A stretch of 64,000 bases of DNA from Hyphomicrobiales bacterium (GTDB lineage Bacteria; Pseudomonadota; Alphaproteobacteria; Rhizobiales; Beijerinckiaceae): the NCBI GenBank assembly GCA_019247605.1, contig JAFBAS010000152.1, positions 16,142-80,141 on the forward strand, given 5' to 3'. How positions within the stretch are numbered: the stretch's first letter is position 1; each line of letters starts with the position of its first letter. This document shows positions 45,536 through 54,463 of this stretch, piece after piece. Below the pieces are notes generated by a model. It saw only the letters and a list, made by a program, of their open reading frames with translations. It made no database searches and was not told the origin of the DNA. Position numbers and translations under genes: made by a program.

Positions 45536-48500
45536 ATGACGATGAACTTCAAGCGCTTTGAGCGTGCCGATCGAGCGAAGGGCGTGACCGCCGTCCTCGG
45601 CCCCACAAACACGGGCAAGACCCATCTTGCGATCGAGCGTATGCTGGCGCATGGCGCGGGCGTGATAGGCCTGCCGCTCAGGCTTCTGGCGCGCGAGGTC
45701 TACGGCCGCGTGGTCGAAAAGGCGGGCGCCGATGCCGTCGCGCTCGTCACCGGCGAGGAGAAGATCAAGCCGCAAAATCCTCGTTATTGGGTGGCGACGG
45801 TCGAAGCCATGCCGCGGGACATCGAGGCGCCGTTCGTCGCCATCGATGAAATCCAGCTCGCGGCCGACCTCGATCGCGGCCATGTGTTCACCGAGCGGCT
45901 CCTCCACGCGCGCGGCGCGCAAGAGACGCTGATTATCGGCTCTTCCGTGGCGCGGCCCCTCGTCGAGCGGCTCTTGTCTGGTGTCAACGTGGTCACCCGA
46001 CCGCGTCTTTCGAAGCTCAGCTTCGCCGGCGAGAAGAAGATCACGAGGCTCCCGCCGCGTTCGGCGATCGTGGCCTTCTCGGTGGAGGAGGTCTACGCGA
46101 TTGCCGAGCTCGTGCGGCGCCAAAAAGGCGGGGCGGCGGTCGTGCTCGGCGCGTTGTCGCCCCGCACCCGCAACGCGCAGGTGGAGTTGTTTCAAGCCGG
46201 TGACGTGGACTATATCGTCGCGACGGACGCGATCGGGATGGGTTTGAACCTCGATGTGGATCACGTCGCCTTCGCGGCCGATCGCAAATTCGACGGCCAC
46301 CGCCATCGCCGCCTCACGCCCGCCGAGATGGGTCAAGTCGCTGGTCGCGCGGGGCGCTATCTTCGCGATGGCACTTTCGGCTCGACAGGGCGTTGCCCGG
46401 CTTTCGAGCCCGATCTCGTGGACGCCTTGGAAAACCATCGCTTCGATGCGCTCGAGTGGTTTCAGTGGCGCAACGGCGATCTCGATTTTTCTTCACTCGA
46501 TGCGCTTCAAGCGAGCCTCAACGCGATGCCGCCCGAGCCCGGCCTGGCGCGCGCGCCGGCCGCCGACGACGTGATTGCGCTCGAAATCGGGGCGCGCGAC
46601 AAAAACGTGCGAGAACGCGCCGCTTCCGCGGCCGAGATCGAGCGGCTTTGGCAGGTTTGCCAATTGCCGGATTACCGCAAGCTCGCGGCGCATGCGCACG
46701 CCGAAATGGTGATCACGCTTTTCGGATTTCTCGCTGGTGGGGGGCGCGTTCCAGACGATTGGTTGAGGCTCCAGATCGCCGCCGTCGACCGCACCGACGG
46801 AGACATCGACACGCTCTCGGCGCGCATCGCGCAAACGCGTACCTGGACATTCGCGGCGAACCGACCCGATTGGCTCACCGATCCCGAGCATTGGCAGGGC
46901 GAGACGCGTCGGGTAGAGGACAGTTTGTCGGACGCTTTGCACGAAAAGCTGGCGCAGCGCTTTGTCGATCGACGCACGAGCGTGCTGATGCGCCGCCTGA
47001 AAGAGAATGCGATGCTGGAAGCCGAGATTACCGCGTCGGGCGACGTGCTCGTCGAGGGTCATGATGCGGGACGCCTGCAGGGCTTCCGCTTCACCTTGTC
47101 GCCCGAAGCGAGCGGGCCTGACGCCAAGGCGCTGCGCGCCGCGGCGCTCAAAGCGCTCTCTCCCGAATTCGAAACGCGAGCGGCGCGCTTCGCGGAAGCC
47201 AAGGACGACGCCATCGTGCTCGCAAGCGACGGCGCCGTGCGCTGGCGCGGCGAGGTCGTCGGCAAGCTCGTCGCGGGTGACGCTGTCCTCAAGCCACGCG
47301 TCGCGGCGCTCGCCGACGAGCACATCTCCTCGCCGGCGCGCGAGAAAATCGACAAGCGCCTCGGTCTGTGGATCGCGGCGCGAGTCGAGAAACTGCTCGG
47401 CCCGCTGTTTGCGCTCGAAAACCCGCCCGATCTCACGGGCGTTGCGCGTGGCATCGCCTATCAGGTGAGCGAGGCGCTCGGCGTCCTCGACCGTTCCCGC
47501 GTCGCGCAAGACATGAGGACGCTCGACCAGGAAAGTCGCGCGAAGCTGCGCGCGCTCGGGGTTCGCTTCGGCGCCTACCACATCTACCTTCCGGCTTTGC
47601 TCAAGCCCTCGCCACGGGCGTTGGCGACACAGCTTTACGCCCTGAAGCATGGCGAGGCCGAGCTCGTCGGGCTCGATTCGATCCTGCAGTTTGCTTCGTC
47701 GGGCCGCACGTCGTTTCCGGCAAATGCGGAAGCTCCAAAAGCGCTCTATCGCGTCGCGGGCTTCAGGCTTTGCGGCGAAAGGGCCGTGCGGGTCGATATT
47801 CTCGAAAGGCTCGCCGATATCATCAGGCCCGCCGTTCAATACCGGCCGGGTATCACCCAGGGAACGCCGCCGCCTGGCGCTGCCGATGGCGACGGCTTTG
47901 TGGTTACCGGACAAATGACGTCGCTTGCCGGCTGCGCCGGTGAGGATTTCTCGGCAATCCTGACCTCTCTCGGATACGTGGCCACGAAGCGCGCCGGTCC
48001 CGCGATCACGGTCACGCTCGCGGCGCCCCCCCAGGCGCAGGCAGCGCCCGATACGGCCTCTGCGAGGACGGAAGCGATCTCGGATGCGGTTTCGGCTTCT
48101 GGCAACATTTCCGATCCTGGCGCGAGCGATGACGAGCCCTTTCTTCCCGGCATCGTTTCCGGAGTGGATGGAACCGGCGGGCCGGTCGCGCCGTCCGGTC
48201 CCGAGCTTGCCGCCTCGTCCCCGATCGGAAACGGGGCCGACGAGAGCCTTGCCTCGGAAACCATCGCTCCCACCGCGCAGTCGGCGGACAACGCGACGGC
48301 GGAGCCCGTTCATGTGGAAGCGGGAAGTGCACGAGCGGAGATGCCGGAGGCAGGAGAAGTCACGTCTGCCGGCGAGGTGTCTTCCGCGGCGAGCGAAAAG
48401 CCCGAGGGGCAAAGCGAGGGCGTGGTGCAAGCCGCGCAGGACGCAGTTACAGCACAGATAGAGCCGGCCGCGGCCGAAAGTGAGATGATCGAGGTTTGGC

Positions 48501-48910
48501 GCCAGCAGCGAGCCGCACATCCCCGACACCGCCATCAGGCACAAGCACAGAGCGCCGGCGAGAGACACGGTCGGCGACAGCACGAGCGTGGCGCGAGCGC
48601 GGGCGGACCGCCGAGCGCCGCGGCAACCGGGGGTTCCGAGAAAGCGGCCCCCGACGACCGGCCTCGCGAAGGAGGGCGGCCTCGACGCCATGAGCGTGCG
48701 GGAGGCGCCGGCCGCCCGCCGCGGAAAGACAAGCGCCATGGCACTCGCCCCGAGCTTGGAGCGGATGGGGCGAAGCATGACGTGGGCGCGCGCACGCTTT
48801 CGGCCAAGCCGCGTCCCGACAAACGGGCGCAAAAGGCGATCGACCCTGACAACCCCTTCGCCAAGCTCATGGCCCTCAAGGCGCAAATGGAGGAGGAGGG
48901 GCAGCGATGA
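45536..48910 (+). CDS. SUV3-like ATP-dependent RNA helicase with long C-terminal tail
   Basis: A 1124-residue superfamily 2 helicase, related to mitochondrial SUV3 and conserved in alphaproteobacteria. Walker A is GPTNTGKT (22-29), the DExx box is AIDEIQLA, motif IV-V includes DYIVATDAIGMGLNLDVDHV, and motif VI is MGQVAGRAGRYLRDG. A SUV3-type C-terminal domain continues to about residue 820. Residues about 820-1080 are low-complexity, first Ala/Glu/Ser-rich, then Arg/Gly-rich and basic (for example DRPREGGRPRRHERAGG). They are probably disordered and RNA-binding. The tail ends in a conserved-looking PFAKLMALKAQMEEEGQR. An AGGAA sequence precedes the start. The next gene encodes an S4 RNA-binding protein, as in relatives. 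Confidence 0.9.
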   Translation: MTMNFKRFERADRAKGVTAVLGPTNTGKTHLAIERMLAHGAGVIGLPLRLLAREVYGRVVEKAGADAVALVTGEEKIKPQNPRYWVATVEAMPRDIEAPFVAIDEIQLAADLDRGHVFTERLLHARGAQETLIIGSSVARPLVERLLSGVNVVTRPRLSKLSFAGEKKITRLPPRSAIVAFSVEEVYAIAELVRRQKGGAAVVLGALSPRTRNAQVELFQAGDVDYIVATDAIGMGLNLDVDHVAFAADRKFDGHRHRRLTPAEMGQVAGRAGRYLRDGTFGSTGRCPAFEPDLVDALENHRFDALEWFQWRNGDLDFSSLDALQASLNAMPPEPGLARAPAADDVIALEIGARDKNVRERAASAAEIERLWQVCQLPDYRKLAAHAHAEMVITLFGFLAGGGRVPDDWLRLQIAAVDRTDGDIDTLSARIAQTRTWTFAANRPDWLTDPEHWQGETRRVEDSLSDALHEKLAQRFVDRRTSVLMRRLKENAMLEAEITASGDVLVEGHDAGRLQGFRFTLSPEASGPDAKALRAAALKALSPEFETRAARFAEAKDDAIVLASDGAVRWRGEVVGKLVAGDAVLKPRVAALADEHISSPAREKIDKRLGLWIAARVEKLLGPLFALENPPDLTGVARGIAYQVSEALGVLDRSRVAQDMRTLDQESRAKLRALGVRFGAYHIYLPALLKPSPRALATQLYALKHGEAELVGLDSILQFASSGRTSFPANAEAPKALYRVAGFRLCGERAVRVDILERLADIIRPAVQYRPGITQGTPPPGAADGDGFVVTGQMTSLAGCAGEDFSAILTSLGYVATKRAGPAITVTLAAPPQAQAAPDTASARTEAISDAVSASGNISDPGASDDEPFLPGIVSGVDGTGGPVAPSGPELAASSPIGNGADESLASETIAPTAQSADNATAEPVHVEAGSARAEMPEAGEVTSAGEVSSAASEKPEGQSEGVVQAAQDAVTAQIEPAAAESEMIEVWRQQRAAHPRHRHQAQAQSAGERHGRRQHERGASAGGPPSAAATGGSEKAAPDDRPREGGRPRRHERAGGAGRPPRKDKRHGTRPELGADGAKHDVGARTLSAKPRPDKRAQKAIDPDNPFAKLMALKAQMEEEGQR

Positions 48911-48927
48911 AGGATGTGAAGCGCTGA

Positions 48928-49206
48928 ATGGCCGAGCTCGGCAGCCAGCGCCTCGACAAATGGCTCGTGGTTGCGCGGTTCGCGCGGACGCGCTCGCTCG
49001 CTCAAACTCTGGTCGAGCAAGGGCATGTGCGGGTGGGCGGCAGGCGCGTGACCGACGGTGCCCGTAAATTGCGTGCGGGCGATGTACTGACCCTCGCACT
49101 CCCGCACGCAACGACCGTGGTGCGCGTCAAATCAGGCGCCGAGAAGCGCGGCTCCTTCACGCTCGCGCGTGAACTTTACGAGGTCATCGGTGGTGAAGGA
49201 AGCTGA
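48928..49206 (+). CDS. S4-domain RNA-binding protein (Hsp15-like)
   Basis: A 92-residue protein with one S4 domain, RLDKWLVVARFARTRSLAQTLVEQGHVRVGGRRV, and a short beta extension. It resembles Hsp15, which binds stalled 50S subunits carrying nascent chains. It starts 17 bases after the helicase stop and is probably cotranscribed. In related genomes a ferredoxin gene and carD follow; here paaA follows instead. Confidence 0.88.
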   Translation: MAELGSQRLDKWLVVARFARTRSLAQTLVEQGHVRVGGRRVTDGARKLRAGDVLTLALPHATTVVRVKSGAEKRGSFTLARELYEVIGGEGS

Positions 49207-49228
49207 CACCTTCCTCACATGATCGCCT

Positions 49229-49258
49229 GCGTGAATTTCACGCGCTTCTACCTATATG
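49229..49258 (+). promoter_or_regulatory. Palindrome and -10 element upstream of paaA
   Basis: GCGTGAA-T-TTCACGC (49229-49243) is a perfect 15-base palindrome. TATATG (49253-49258) follows nine bases later as a likely -10, 74 bases before the paaA start. The palindrome takes the place of the -35 element, which fits an operator of the paa genes. No paaX or paaR gene is in the window. Confidence 0.45.
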
Positions 49259-49332
49259 CTACCATACGCGCCCTGGCGGCAGCACCTTGACCGTCACGAT
49301 GATGGGCGGGCGCGCGGCCCGAGGAACGGTCG

Positions 49333-50334
49333 ATGTATACGCAGGGTCTAAACAGCATCGACGCACATCCGACATCAGCGGAAGACGCCGAGCGCGAAGC
49401 GCGCTTCCAGGCGCGTATCGATGCCGACGAGAAGATCGAGCCGAACGATTGGATGCCTGCCACCTATCGTCGCACGCTCGTGCGGCAAATCTCCCAGCAC
49501 GCCCATTCCGAGATCGTGGGCATGTTGCCTGAAGGCAATTGGCTCACGAGAGCGCCCAGTTTGAGGCGCAAGGCCGCGCTGCTCGCCAAGGTACAGGACG
49601 AAGGCGGCCACGGCCTTTACCTTTACGCCGCCGCCGAGACGCTCGACGTCACACGCGAGGAGCTTGTCGAGCAGCTTCTTGCGGGCAAGGCGAAGTATTC
49701 CTCCATTTTCAATTATCCGACGCTCACCTGGGCCGATATCGGCGCGATCGGCTGGCTCGTCGATGGCGCCGCGATCATGAACCAGATCCCGCTTTGCCGC
49801 TGCAGCTATGGCCCTTATGCGCGCGCCATGATCCGCATCTGCAAGGAGGAGAGCTTTCACCAGCGCCAAGGATACGAAATCATGTCGACGCTCGCGCGCG
49901 GGACGGCGGAGCAGAAGGCGATGGCGCAAGGCGCGCTCGATCGCTGGTGGTGGCCTTCGCTGATGATGTTCGGCCCATCCGACAAGGAGAGCCAGCATTC
50001 CGACGCTTCGATGCGGTGGAAGATCAAGCGTTTCTCCAATGACGACCTGCGGCAGAAATTCGTGGACGCGACGGTGCCGCAGGGCCATGCCTTGGGCCTC
50101 GTTTTTCCCGATCCCCAGCTGAAATGGAACGAGGCGAGCGGCCATTTCGATTTCGGGCCGATCGATTGGGAAGAATTCCGCCAGGTGCTCGCGGGCAATG
50201 GCCCTTGCTCCAAGGACCGAATGCGGGCGCGGCGCAAAGCTCATGCCGAGGGCGTCTGGGTTCGCGAGGCGGCGCTGGCGCACGCGGCGAAGCGCCGCGC
50301 GGACGAAGAGGCAGCCAAGCTGGCAGCGGAATGA
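49333..50334 (+). CDS. paaA: Phenylacetyl-CoA 1,2-epoxidase catalytic subunit PaaA
   Basis: PaaA carries the di-iron site that epoxidises phenylacetyl-CoA. The 333-residue product is the expected size. It has the ferritin-like ligand motifs around [16 protein letters not shown], the [17 protein letters not shown] helix and [15 protein letters not shown], with the Glu and E-x-x-H type ligands visible. The C-terminus is Ala/Lys-rich. The start at 49333 follows the operator-like palindrome by about 90 bases. paaB follows after 52 bases. The remaining subunits paaC, paaD and paaE lie at 15.7-18.3 kb on the opposite strand. Confidence 0.96.
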   Translation: MYTQGLNSIDAHPTSAEDAEREARFQARIDADEKIEPNDWMPATYRRTLVRQISQHAHSEIVGMLPEGNWLTRAPSLRRKAALLAKVQDEGGHGLYLYAAAETLDVTREELVEQLLAGKAKYSSIFNYPTLTWADIGAIGWLVDGAAIMNQIPLCRCSYGPYARAMIRICKEESFHQRQGYEIMSTLARGTAEQKAMAQGALDRWWWPSLMMFGPSDKESQHSDASMRWKIKRFSNDDLRQKFVDATVPQGHALGLVFPDPQLKWNEASGHFDFGPIDWEEFRQVLAGNGPCSKDRMRARRKAHAEGVWVREAALAHAAKRRADEEAAKLAAE

Positions 50335-50386
50335 AGCTCGTGTTGCGAGCTGTTGGGCTTTGATTTCGGAAAACGGGACGTTCGAG

Positions 50387-50674
50387 ATGACAGAAGCGAA
50401 TTGGCCGCTCTTCGAGGTCTTCATCCGCTCGCGCGGAGGCATGAGCCATCGCCATGTCGGATCCCTGCACGCGGTCGATGCGGAAATGGCGCTGCAGAAT
50501 GCCCGCGACGTCTATACCCGGCGCGGAGAGGGGCTGTCGATCTGGGTCGTGGCTTCGAGCGCCATCAAAGCCTCCGATCCGGGCGAGAAGGACATGCTTT
50601 TCGACCCGGCGAATTCGAAAATATACCGGCACCCGACGTTTTACGAAGTCCCTGAAGACGTGGGCAATATGTGA
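50387..50674 (+). CDS. paaB: Phenylacetyl-CoA epoxidase subunit PaaB
   Basis: PaaB is a small bridging subunit that stabilises the PaaAC complex. The 95-residue product starts MTEANWPLFEVFIRSRGGMSHRHVGSLHA and includes LQNARDVYTRRGEGLSIWVV, both diagnostic. The ORF track starts it earlier, inside paaA; I use the ATG at 50387. The promoter of the downstream vapBC remnant overlaps its last codons. Confidence 0.95.
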   Translation: MTEANWPLFEVFIRSRGGMSHRHVGSLHAVDAEMALQNARDVYTRRGEGLSIWVVASSAIKASDPGEKDMLFDPANSKIYRHPTFYEVPEDVGNM

Positions 50675-50698
50675 TGTGACATGTATACACATGTTTTT
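50661..50698 (+). promoter_or_regulatory. vapBC promoter with ACATGT inverted repeat
   Basis: TGGGCA (50661-50666) and TATACA (50684-50689) are 17 bases apart. The -10 region lies within ACATGT-ATAC-ACATGT, an inverted repeat typical of antitoxin operators, followed by TTTTT. The same sequence could also terminate paaB. The antitoxin ATG follows at 50710. Confidence 0.4.
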
Positions 50699-50709
50699 AC
50701 GTTTTCAGC

Positions 50710-50939
50710 ATGAGCAGAATGATTCAAATCCGCAACGTGCCGGATGATTGCATCGGCGGCTCAAGTCTGCCGCGGCGTTGGCCGGGATGTCCTTGTCTGA
50801 CTATTTGCTCGACGGAATTCGCCAGGTGGCGGAACGGCCGACAGTCGATGAGTTGAGGGCACGGCTCCGCAGCCGCGCTAGAACAGTGCCTTCTCTTGCG
50901 ACCGTCGATGCCGTTCGTGCGCAGCGCGATCGGGCGTGA
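50710..50939 (+). pseudogene. Antitoxin of VapB/FitA type, frameshifted
   Basis: The first codons give MSRMIQIRNVPDD, the ribbon-helix-helix start of FitA/VapB antitoxins. A single missing base just after GATGAT (about 50748) breaks the frame. Reading on from the TTG at 50748 gives LHRRLKSAAALAGMSLSDYLLDGIRQVAERPT to the stop at 50939, so two frames together make one complete antitoxin of about 77 residues. The stop overlaps the toxin start (GTGA at 50936-50939). Loss of one base explains the break; a sequencing error is the other possibility. Confidence 0.8.
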
Positions 50940-51325
50940 TCGTCGTCGACGCTTCGGCTCTGCTCGAGGTTCTTCTCGGAACTCCCGCAGCCCCAGATGT
51001 GGAAGTCGGTTATTGGTCCTCACCAAAGATTGCACGCGCCTCATTTGATCGATGTTGAAGTCGCGCAAGTCCTTCGGCGCTTGACGACGAAAGGGCAAAT
51101 AGATCACGATCGCGGGGAGATCGCCCTTTTCGACTTGGCGGACTTCCCCTGCGGCGCCATCCTCACGATTTCATTTTGCCGCGAATTTGGGGTTTGCGGC
51201 ACAATCTTACGGCCTATGACGTCGCTTATGTCGCGTTGGCCGAGGCGCTTGACGCCACGCTACTGACCCGCGACCGACGCTTGGCCATGGCCGCCGGGCA
51301 TTACGCACCAATCGAGTTGGTATGA
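50936..51325 (+). pseudogene. VapC-type PIN-domain toxin, several frameshifts
   Basis: VapC toxins are PIN-domain ribonucleases. The start frame reads VIVVDASALLEVLLGTPAAPDVE with the first catalytic Asp. Homology then continues in another frame as PHQRLHAPHLIDVEVAQVLRRLTTKGQIDHDRGEIALFDLADFP, and after a further shift as NLTAYDVAYVALAEALDATLLTRDRRLAMAAGHYAPIELV to the stop at 51325. The breaks are explained by the loss of two bases near 51000-51015 and one near 51150. All acidic residues of the PIN site are still encoded, so the decay is recent. No full-length toxin can be made as sequenced. Confidence 0.8.
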
Positions 51326-51545
51326 TTCCATCGGGAGATCGGAGGCGGGGATAGCGCAACTTATGTGCCGCTTGCATGAAAGGCGGGCGCGTCATGCCTT
51401 GCCATGAGCGATCGGACGAAGTTTCGGAATATCGCTAGTAGCAAGCGTGGTGGCGAAGGCCCTCGCCAAAAACGTGATCTGTGCTACTTTATGCGTGGGG
51501 CATTGGAGTGAGGCTTTGCACGAGCCATCGACGCAATCCGCGCCC

Positions 51546-54173
51546 ATGACGCCTGCCTCTGACGACGCAGTGCTGGACCGCGGCCTGTCGCGTCTGTCGA
51601 TGCGCGCCGGACTTGCCCTTTGGTGGGAGCGGCTTTGGCCGGCGCTTGTGCCACCCCTTGGTGTCGCCGCGCTTTTCCTTGCGGCCTCCTGGCTCGACGC
51701 CTTCGCGACCCTGCCTTTCTGGGCGCGGCTCGTCGCCTTGGCGGCTTTCGCCGTGGCCGCTCTCGCATCGCTCGTTCCGCTCGCCCTGATCGTTCCACCG
51801 GCGCACGCGGACAAGCTGCGCCGGATCGATCGTGATTCCAACGCGAAGCATGGGATTGCGAGCGCCTGGGCCGATCAGCTCGGGACGGGCGGAGCCGATG
51901 GCGCGACTCGCCTGCTCTGGGAGGCGCATCGCCGGCGTTTGCGATCCGCGTTGGCAGCCGCGCGGGTCGCCTGGCCGCGTCCCGGCCTGGTGGCGCGCGA
52001 CCGCTACGCCTTGCGAACGGCGCCGCTCCTCCTTTTGGTGGCCGCCTATTTTGCCGCCGGCCCCGATCGCCTCGGAAAGGTTGCCGGGGCACTCGATCCG
52101 CGGCTTTCAGGCGCAACTTCGGTCGAGGGACGAATCGATGGCTGGATCGATCCGCCGACCTATACGCGCATGCCGCCTCTGGTGATCGACTTCGCCAAGT
52201 CGCAGGATGGCGGGCTCGAATTGCGGGCGCCGGTCGGGTCGACCTTGGTGCTGCGCTGGCCTGAGGGTTCGCGCGTCGCGGCGCAACCAACCGCGGCGCT
52301 CAAACCGCAACAGCAGACGAGCGCGTCCGCGGGCGTGAGCGAGACGCGGTGGCGAATCACCGGGGACGGCGCCGTCACCGTCACCGGAGGGCCGCACGAG
52401 ATGCGGCTCTCGATCGCGTCGATCCCGAACGAGCCGCCGACGATCCGGATTGTCGGCGAGCCGAAGACCAACATTCGCGGAACCGTGACGCTGAGCTATG
52501 AAGGCGCGGACGAATACGGCATCGCGTCCGTCGAGACCCGCTTCGCCGAACCCCGCTGGCATGGCCGCCCGATGGCGAACGGACATCCTTTGGTCGACCC
52601 GCCGATTGCCAATTTGCCGCCGCCCACGAACCGGCCCGGTTCGCCGCCGGCGCGCGACACCTTCGACCTTTCTTCGCATCCCTGGGCCGGCGCGGATGTG
52701 ACGCTGCGACTCGCCGCCAAGGACGAAGCGGGGCTCGAGGGCACGAGTGATCCAGTGACCCTTACGCTGCCGGCGCACCCATTCACCAAGCCATTGGCGC
52801 GCGCGCTCGTGGAGCAGCGCCGCAATCTCGCGCTCGACGCGGACAACCGTTCCCAGGTGCTCGAGGCCCTTTACGCGTTGATGATCGCGCCTGAGAAATT
52901 CATGCGGGAAGCCGGCATTTATGTGAGCCTCAGATCGATCACGAAGAGCCTGTCCTCGGCCGTGAACGACAATCAGCTGCGTGATGTGGTCGACAATTTG
53001 TGGGAGCTCGCCCTCGTCGTCGAAGGCAATGGCCCAACACGAGCGCTCGACGCGCTGCGCGCGGCCGAGAACGCCCTGAAGGATGCGCTCGAGAACGGCG
53101 CCTCCAAGGAAGAGATAGAGCAGCGCATGGCCGAGCTGCGCCAGGCGCTCGACCGCTATGTTCGCGAGCTCGCCGAGCGTGCGAAAGAGAATCCGAATTC
53201 GCGACGCGCCGATCGCAACATGAAGATGCTGAGCGAACGCGACCTCCAATCCCTGCTCGACAAACTCGGCGAGATGGCGAAAAACGGCGAACGTGATCGT
53301 GCCCAGCGCATGCTCGACCAACTCAAGGATTTTCTCGACAATCTGCAGACTGCGGAAGGCGAGCAGGACAGTGCCGAGGACCAGCAATTGAGCCAGGAAG
53401 AGCAGGCGCTCGACGAGATGAGCGAGCTCCTTCGCAAGGAGCTGGAGCTCAGGGACGACACGCAATCGGCCGATCGCCAGCATCAGTCCGGCAAGCAGCA
53501 ACCCGGGCAGCGGCAAGGCCAGCAAAAGCAGGGAAAGCGAGGTCAGCAGGGTCAACAGGGCCAGGATCAACAGGGGCAGGATCAGCAGGGCCAGGGAGGG
53601 CAGGAGCAGGCGCAGCAGGGCCAAGGTCAGGGCGATGGCGAGGGGCTGGGCGGCCTTTCGGAACGCCAGCAGCGGCTCCGACAGCGCCTCCAGGAGCTTG
53701 GGCGCAAACTCGGCAAGATGGGCTCGGACGAAGCGACGAAGAGCCTCGGCGATGCGGGTCGCGAAATGCAGGACGCGGAAGGCGCGCTCGGCGAGGGAGA
53801 TGCGGCAGGTGCCACGGGGTCGGAAGGCCGCGCCATAGATGCGATGCGCAAGGGCATGAACGCGCTGAACGATCAGCTCGCCCAGCAGCAACAGCAGCAA
53901 GGTGGCCAGCAAGGCCAGGACGGGCGGGGCCGTGGCCGTTCGCGCATGGCACGAGGCGGCGCCGATCCGCTTGGCCGTGGTGTCGATCGCGCCGAGGACG
54001 AGTATGGGGCCGAGGACCAGGATAACGGCTCGGGTTATGGGAGGAACGGCCTGCAAGGCAATGTGGCCGAACGGGCACGCGAAATTCTCCAGGAATTGCG
54101 CCGTCGTCTCGGCGACACCTCGCGTGCCCAGGACGAGCTCGATTACATCGAGCGATTATTGAAGACGCCGTGA
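51546..54173 (+). CDS. TIGR02302/DUF4175 membrane protein with Gln-rich region
   Basis: An alphaproteobacterial protein of unknown function, about 875 residues. Two or three hydrophobic helices lie at the N-terminus (residues about 25-90 and 160-180), followed by a large periplasmic-type part with Ig-like beta segments (TIRIVGEPKTNIRGTVTLSYEGADEYGIASVETRFAEP). A helical region (about 420-640) has FLDNLQTAEGEQDSAEDQQLSQEEQALDEM. Residues about 645-700 are a low-complexity Gln/Gly stretch (GQQGQQGQDQQGQDQQGQGG), and the C-terminus is helical again (VAERAREILQELRRRLGD). I use the ATG at 51546; the ORF-track GTG lies 33 codons earlier. In relatives it is next to lysA. Confidence 0.85.
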   Translation: MTPASDDAVLDRGLSRLSMRAGLALWWERLWPALVPPLGVAALFLAASWLDAFATLPFWARLVALAAFAVAALASLVPLALIVPPAHADKLRRIDRDSNAKHGIASAWADQLGTGGADGATRLLWEAHRRRLRSALAAARVAWPRPGLVARDRYALRTAPLLLLVAAYFAAGPDRLGKVAGALDPRLSGATSVEGRIDGWIDPPTYTRMPPLVIDFAKSQDGGLELRAPVGSTLVLRWPEGSRVAAQPTAALKPQQQTSASAGVSETRWRITGDGAVTVTGGPHEMRLSIASIPNEPPTIRIVGEPKTNIRGTVTLSYEGADEYGIASVETRFAEPRWHGRPMANGHPLVDPPIANLPPPTNRPGSPPARDTFDLSSHPWAGADVTLRLAAKDEAGLEGTSDPVTLTLPAHPFTKPLARALVEQRRNLALDADNRSQVLEALYALMIAPEKFMREAGIYVSLRSITKSLSSAVNDNQLRDVVDNLWELALVVEGNGPTRALDALRAAENALKDALENGASKEEIEQRMAELRQALDRYVRELAERAKENPNSRRADRNMKMLSERDLQSLLDKLGEMAKNGERDRAQRMLDQLKDFLDNLQTAEGEQDSAEDQQLSQEEQALDEMSELLRKELELRDDTQSADRQHQSGKQQPGQRQGQQKQGKRGQQGQQGQDQQGQDQQGQGGQEQAQQGQGQGDGEGLGGLSERQQRLRQRLQELGRKLGKMGSDEATKSLGDAGREMQDAEGALGEGDAAGATGSEGRAIDAMRKGMNALNDQLAQQQQQQGGQQGQDGRGRGRSRMARGGADPLGRGVDRAEDEYGAEDQDNGSGYGRNGLQGNVAERAREILQELRRRLGDTSRAQDELDYIERLLKTP

Positions 54174-54463
54174 GCGGCGATCGATAACTCGAAAATATCG
54201 TCGTTCGGAGCGACACGGTTTCGAGCTCACAGTCGGGGACCGACCTTGCTGGGCCGATAGCGGAAGCAGCGTGAGGTTAGCGTCTCCTTGAAATTGTGAC
54301 GCGTGCAGCTGTCCAACAACTCGCACTCAGACCAAGTTGACGTGAGCGCCGTCAGTCGCCATGCTCTAATTGCACGAGCTTTTTTCTAAAAAGGCGGCTT
54401 CATTTTTCCCGAACATGTTCCAAGCCTTGGGATTTGGGATTGATCGTTTCGAGGGAGGGCTTC
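54174..54463. other. Gene-free spacer before the unknown exported protein
   Basis: This 290-base spacer is richer in A and T than its surroundings. It contains a CTTTTTTCTAAAAAG inverted repeat near 54380, which could be part of a promoter or a weak terminator. I see no gene. Confidence 0.4.

Noticed and set aside
48012-48461. Short frames in the helicase tail region as separate genes
   Set aside because: They arise from the low-complexity GC-rich tail; the helicase frame continues unbroken to 48910.
46493-49111. An 872-residue minus-strand open frame
   Set aside because: It is antisense to the SUV3-like helicase and S4 gene, has an Arg-rich composition and no Shine-Dalgarno sequence.
53480-53640. 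Short-period repeats resembling a CRISPR or satellite
   Set aside because: They encode the Gln/Gly-rich low-complexity part of the TIGR02302 protein; no spacer structure or cas gene.
52107-54056. A 649-residue minus-strand open frame with Leu-rich repeats
   Set aside because: The Leu-rich pattern is the complement of the Gln-rich stretch of the TIGR02302 protein; no independent gene signal.
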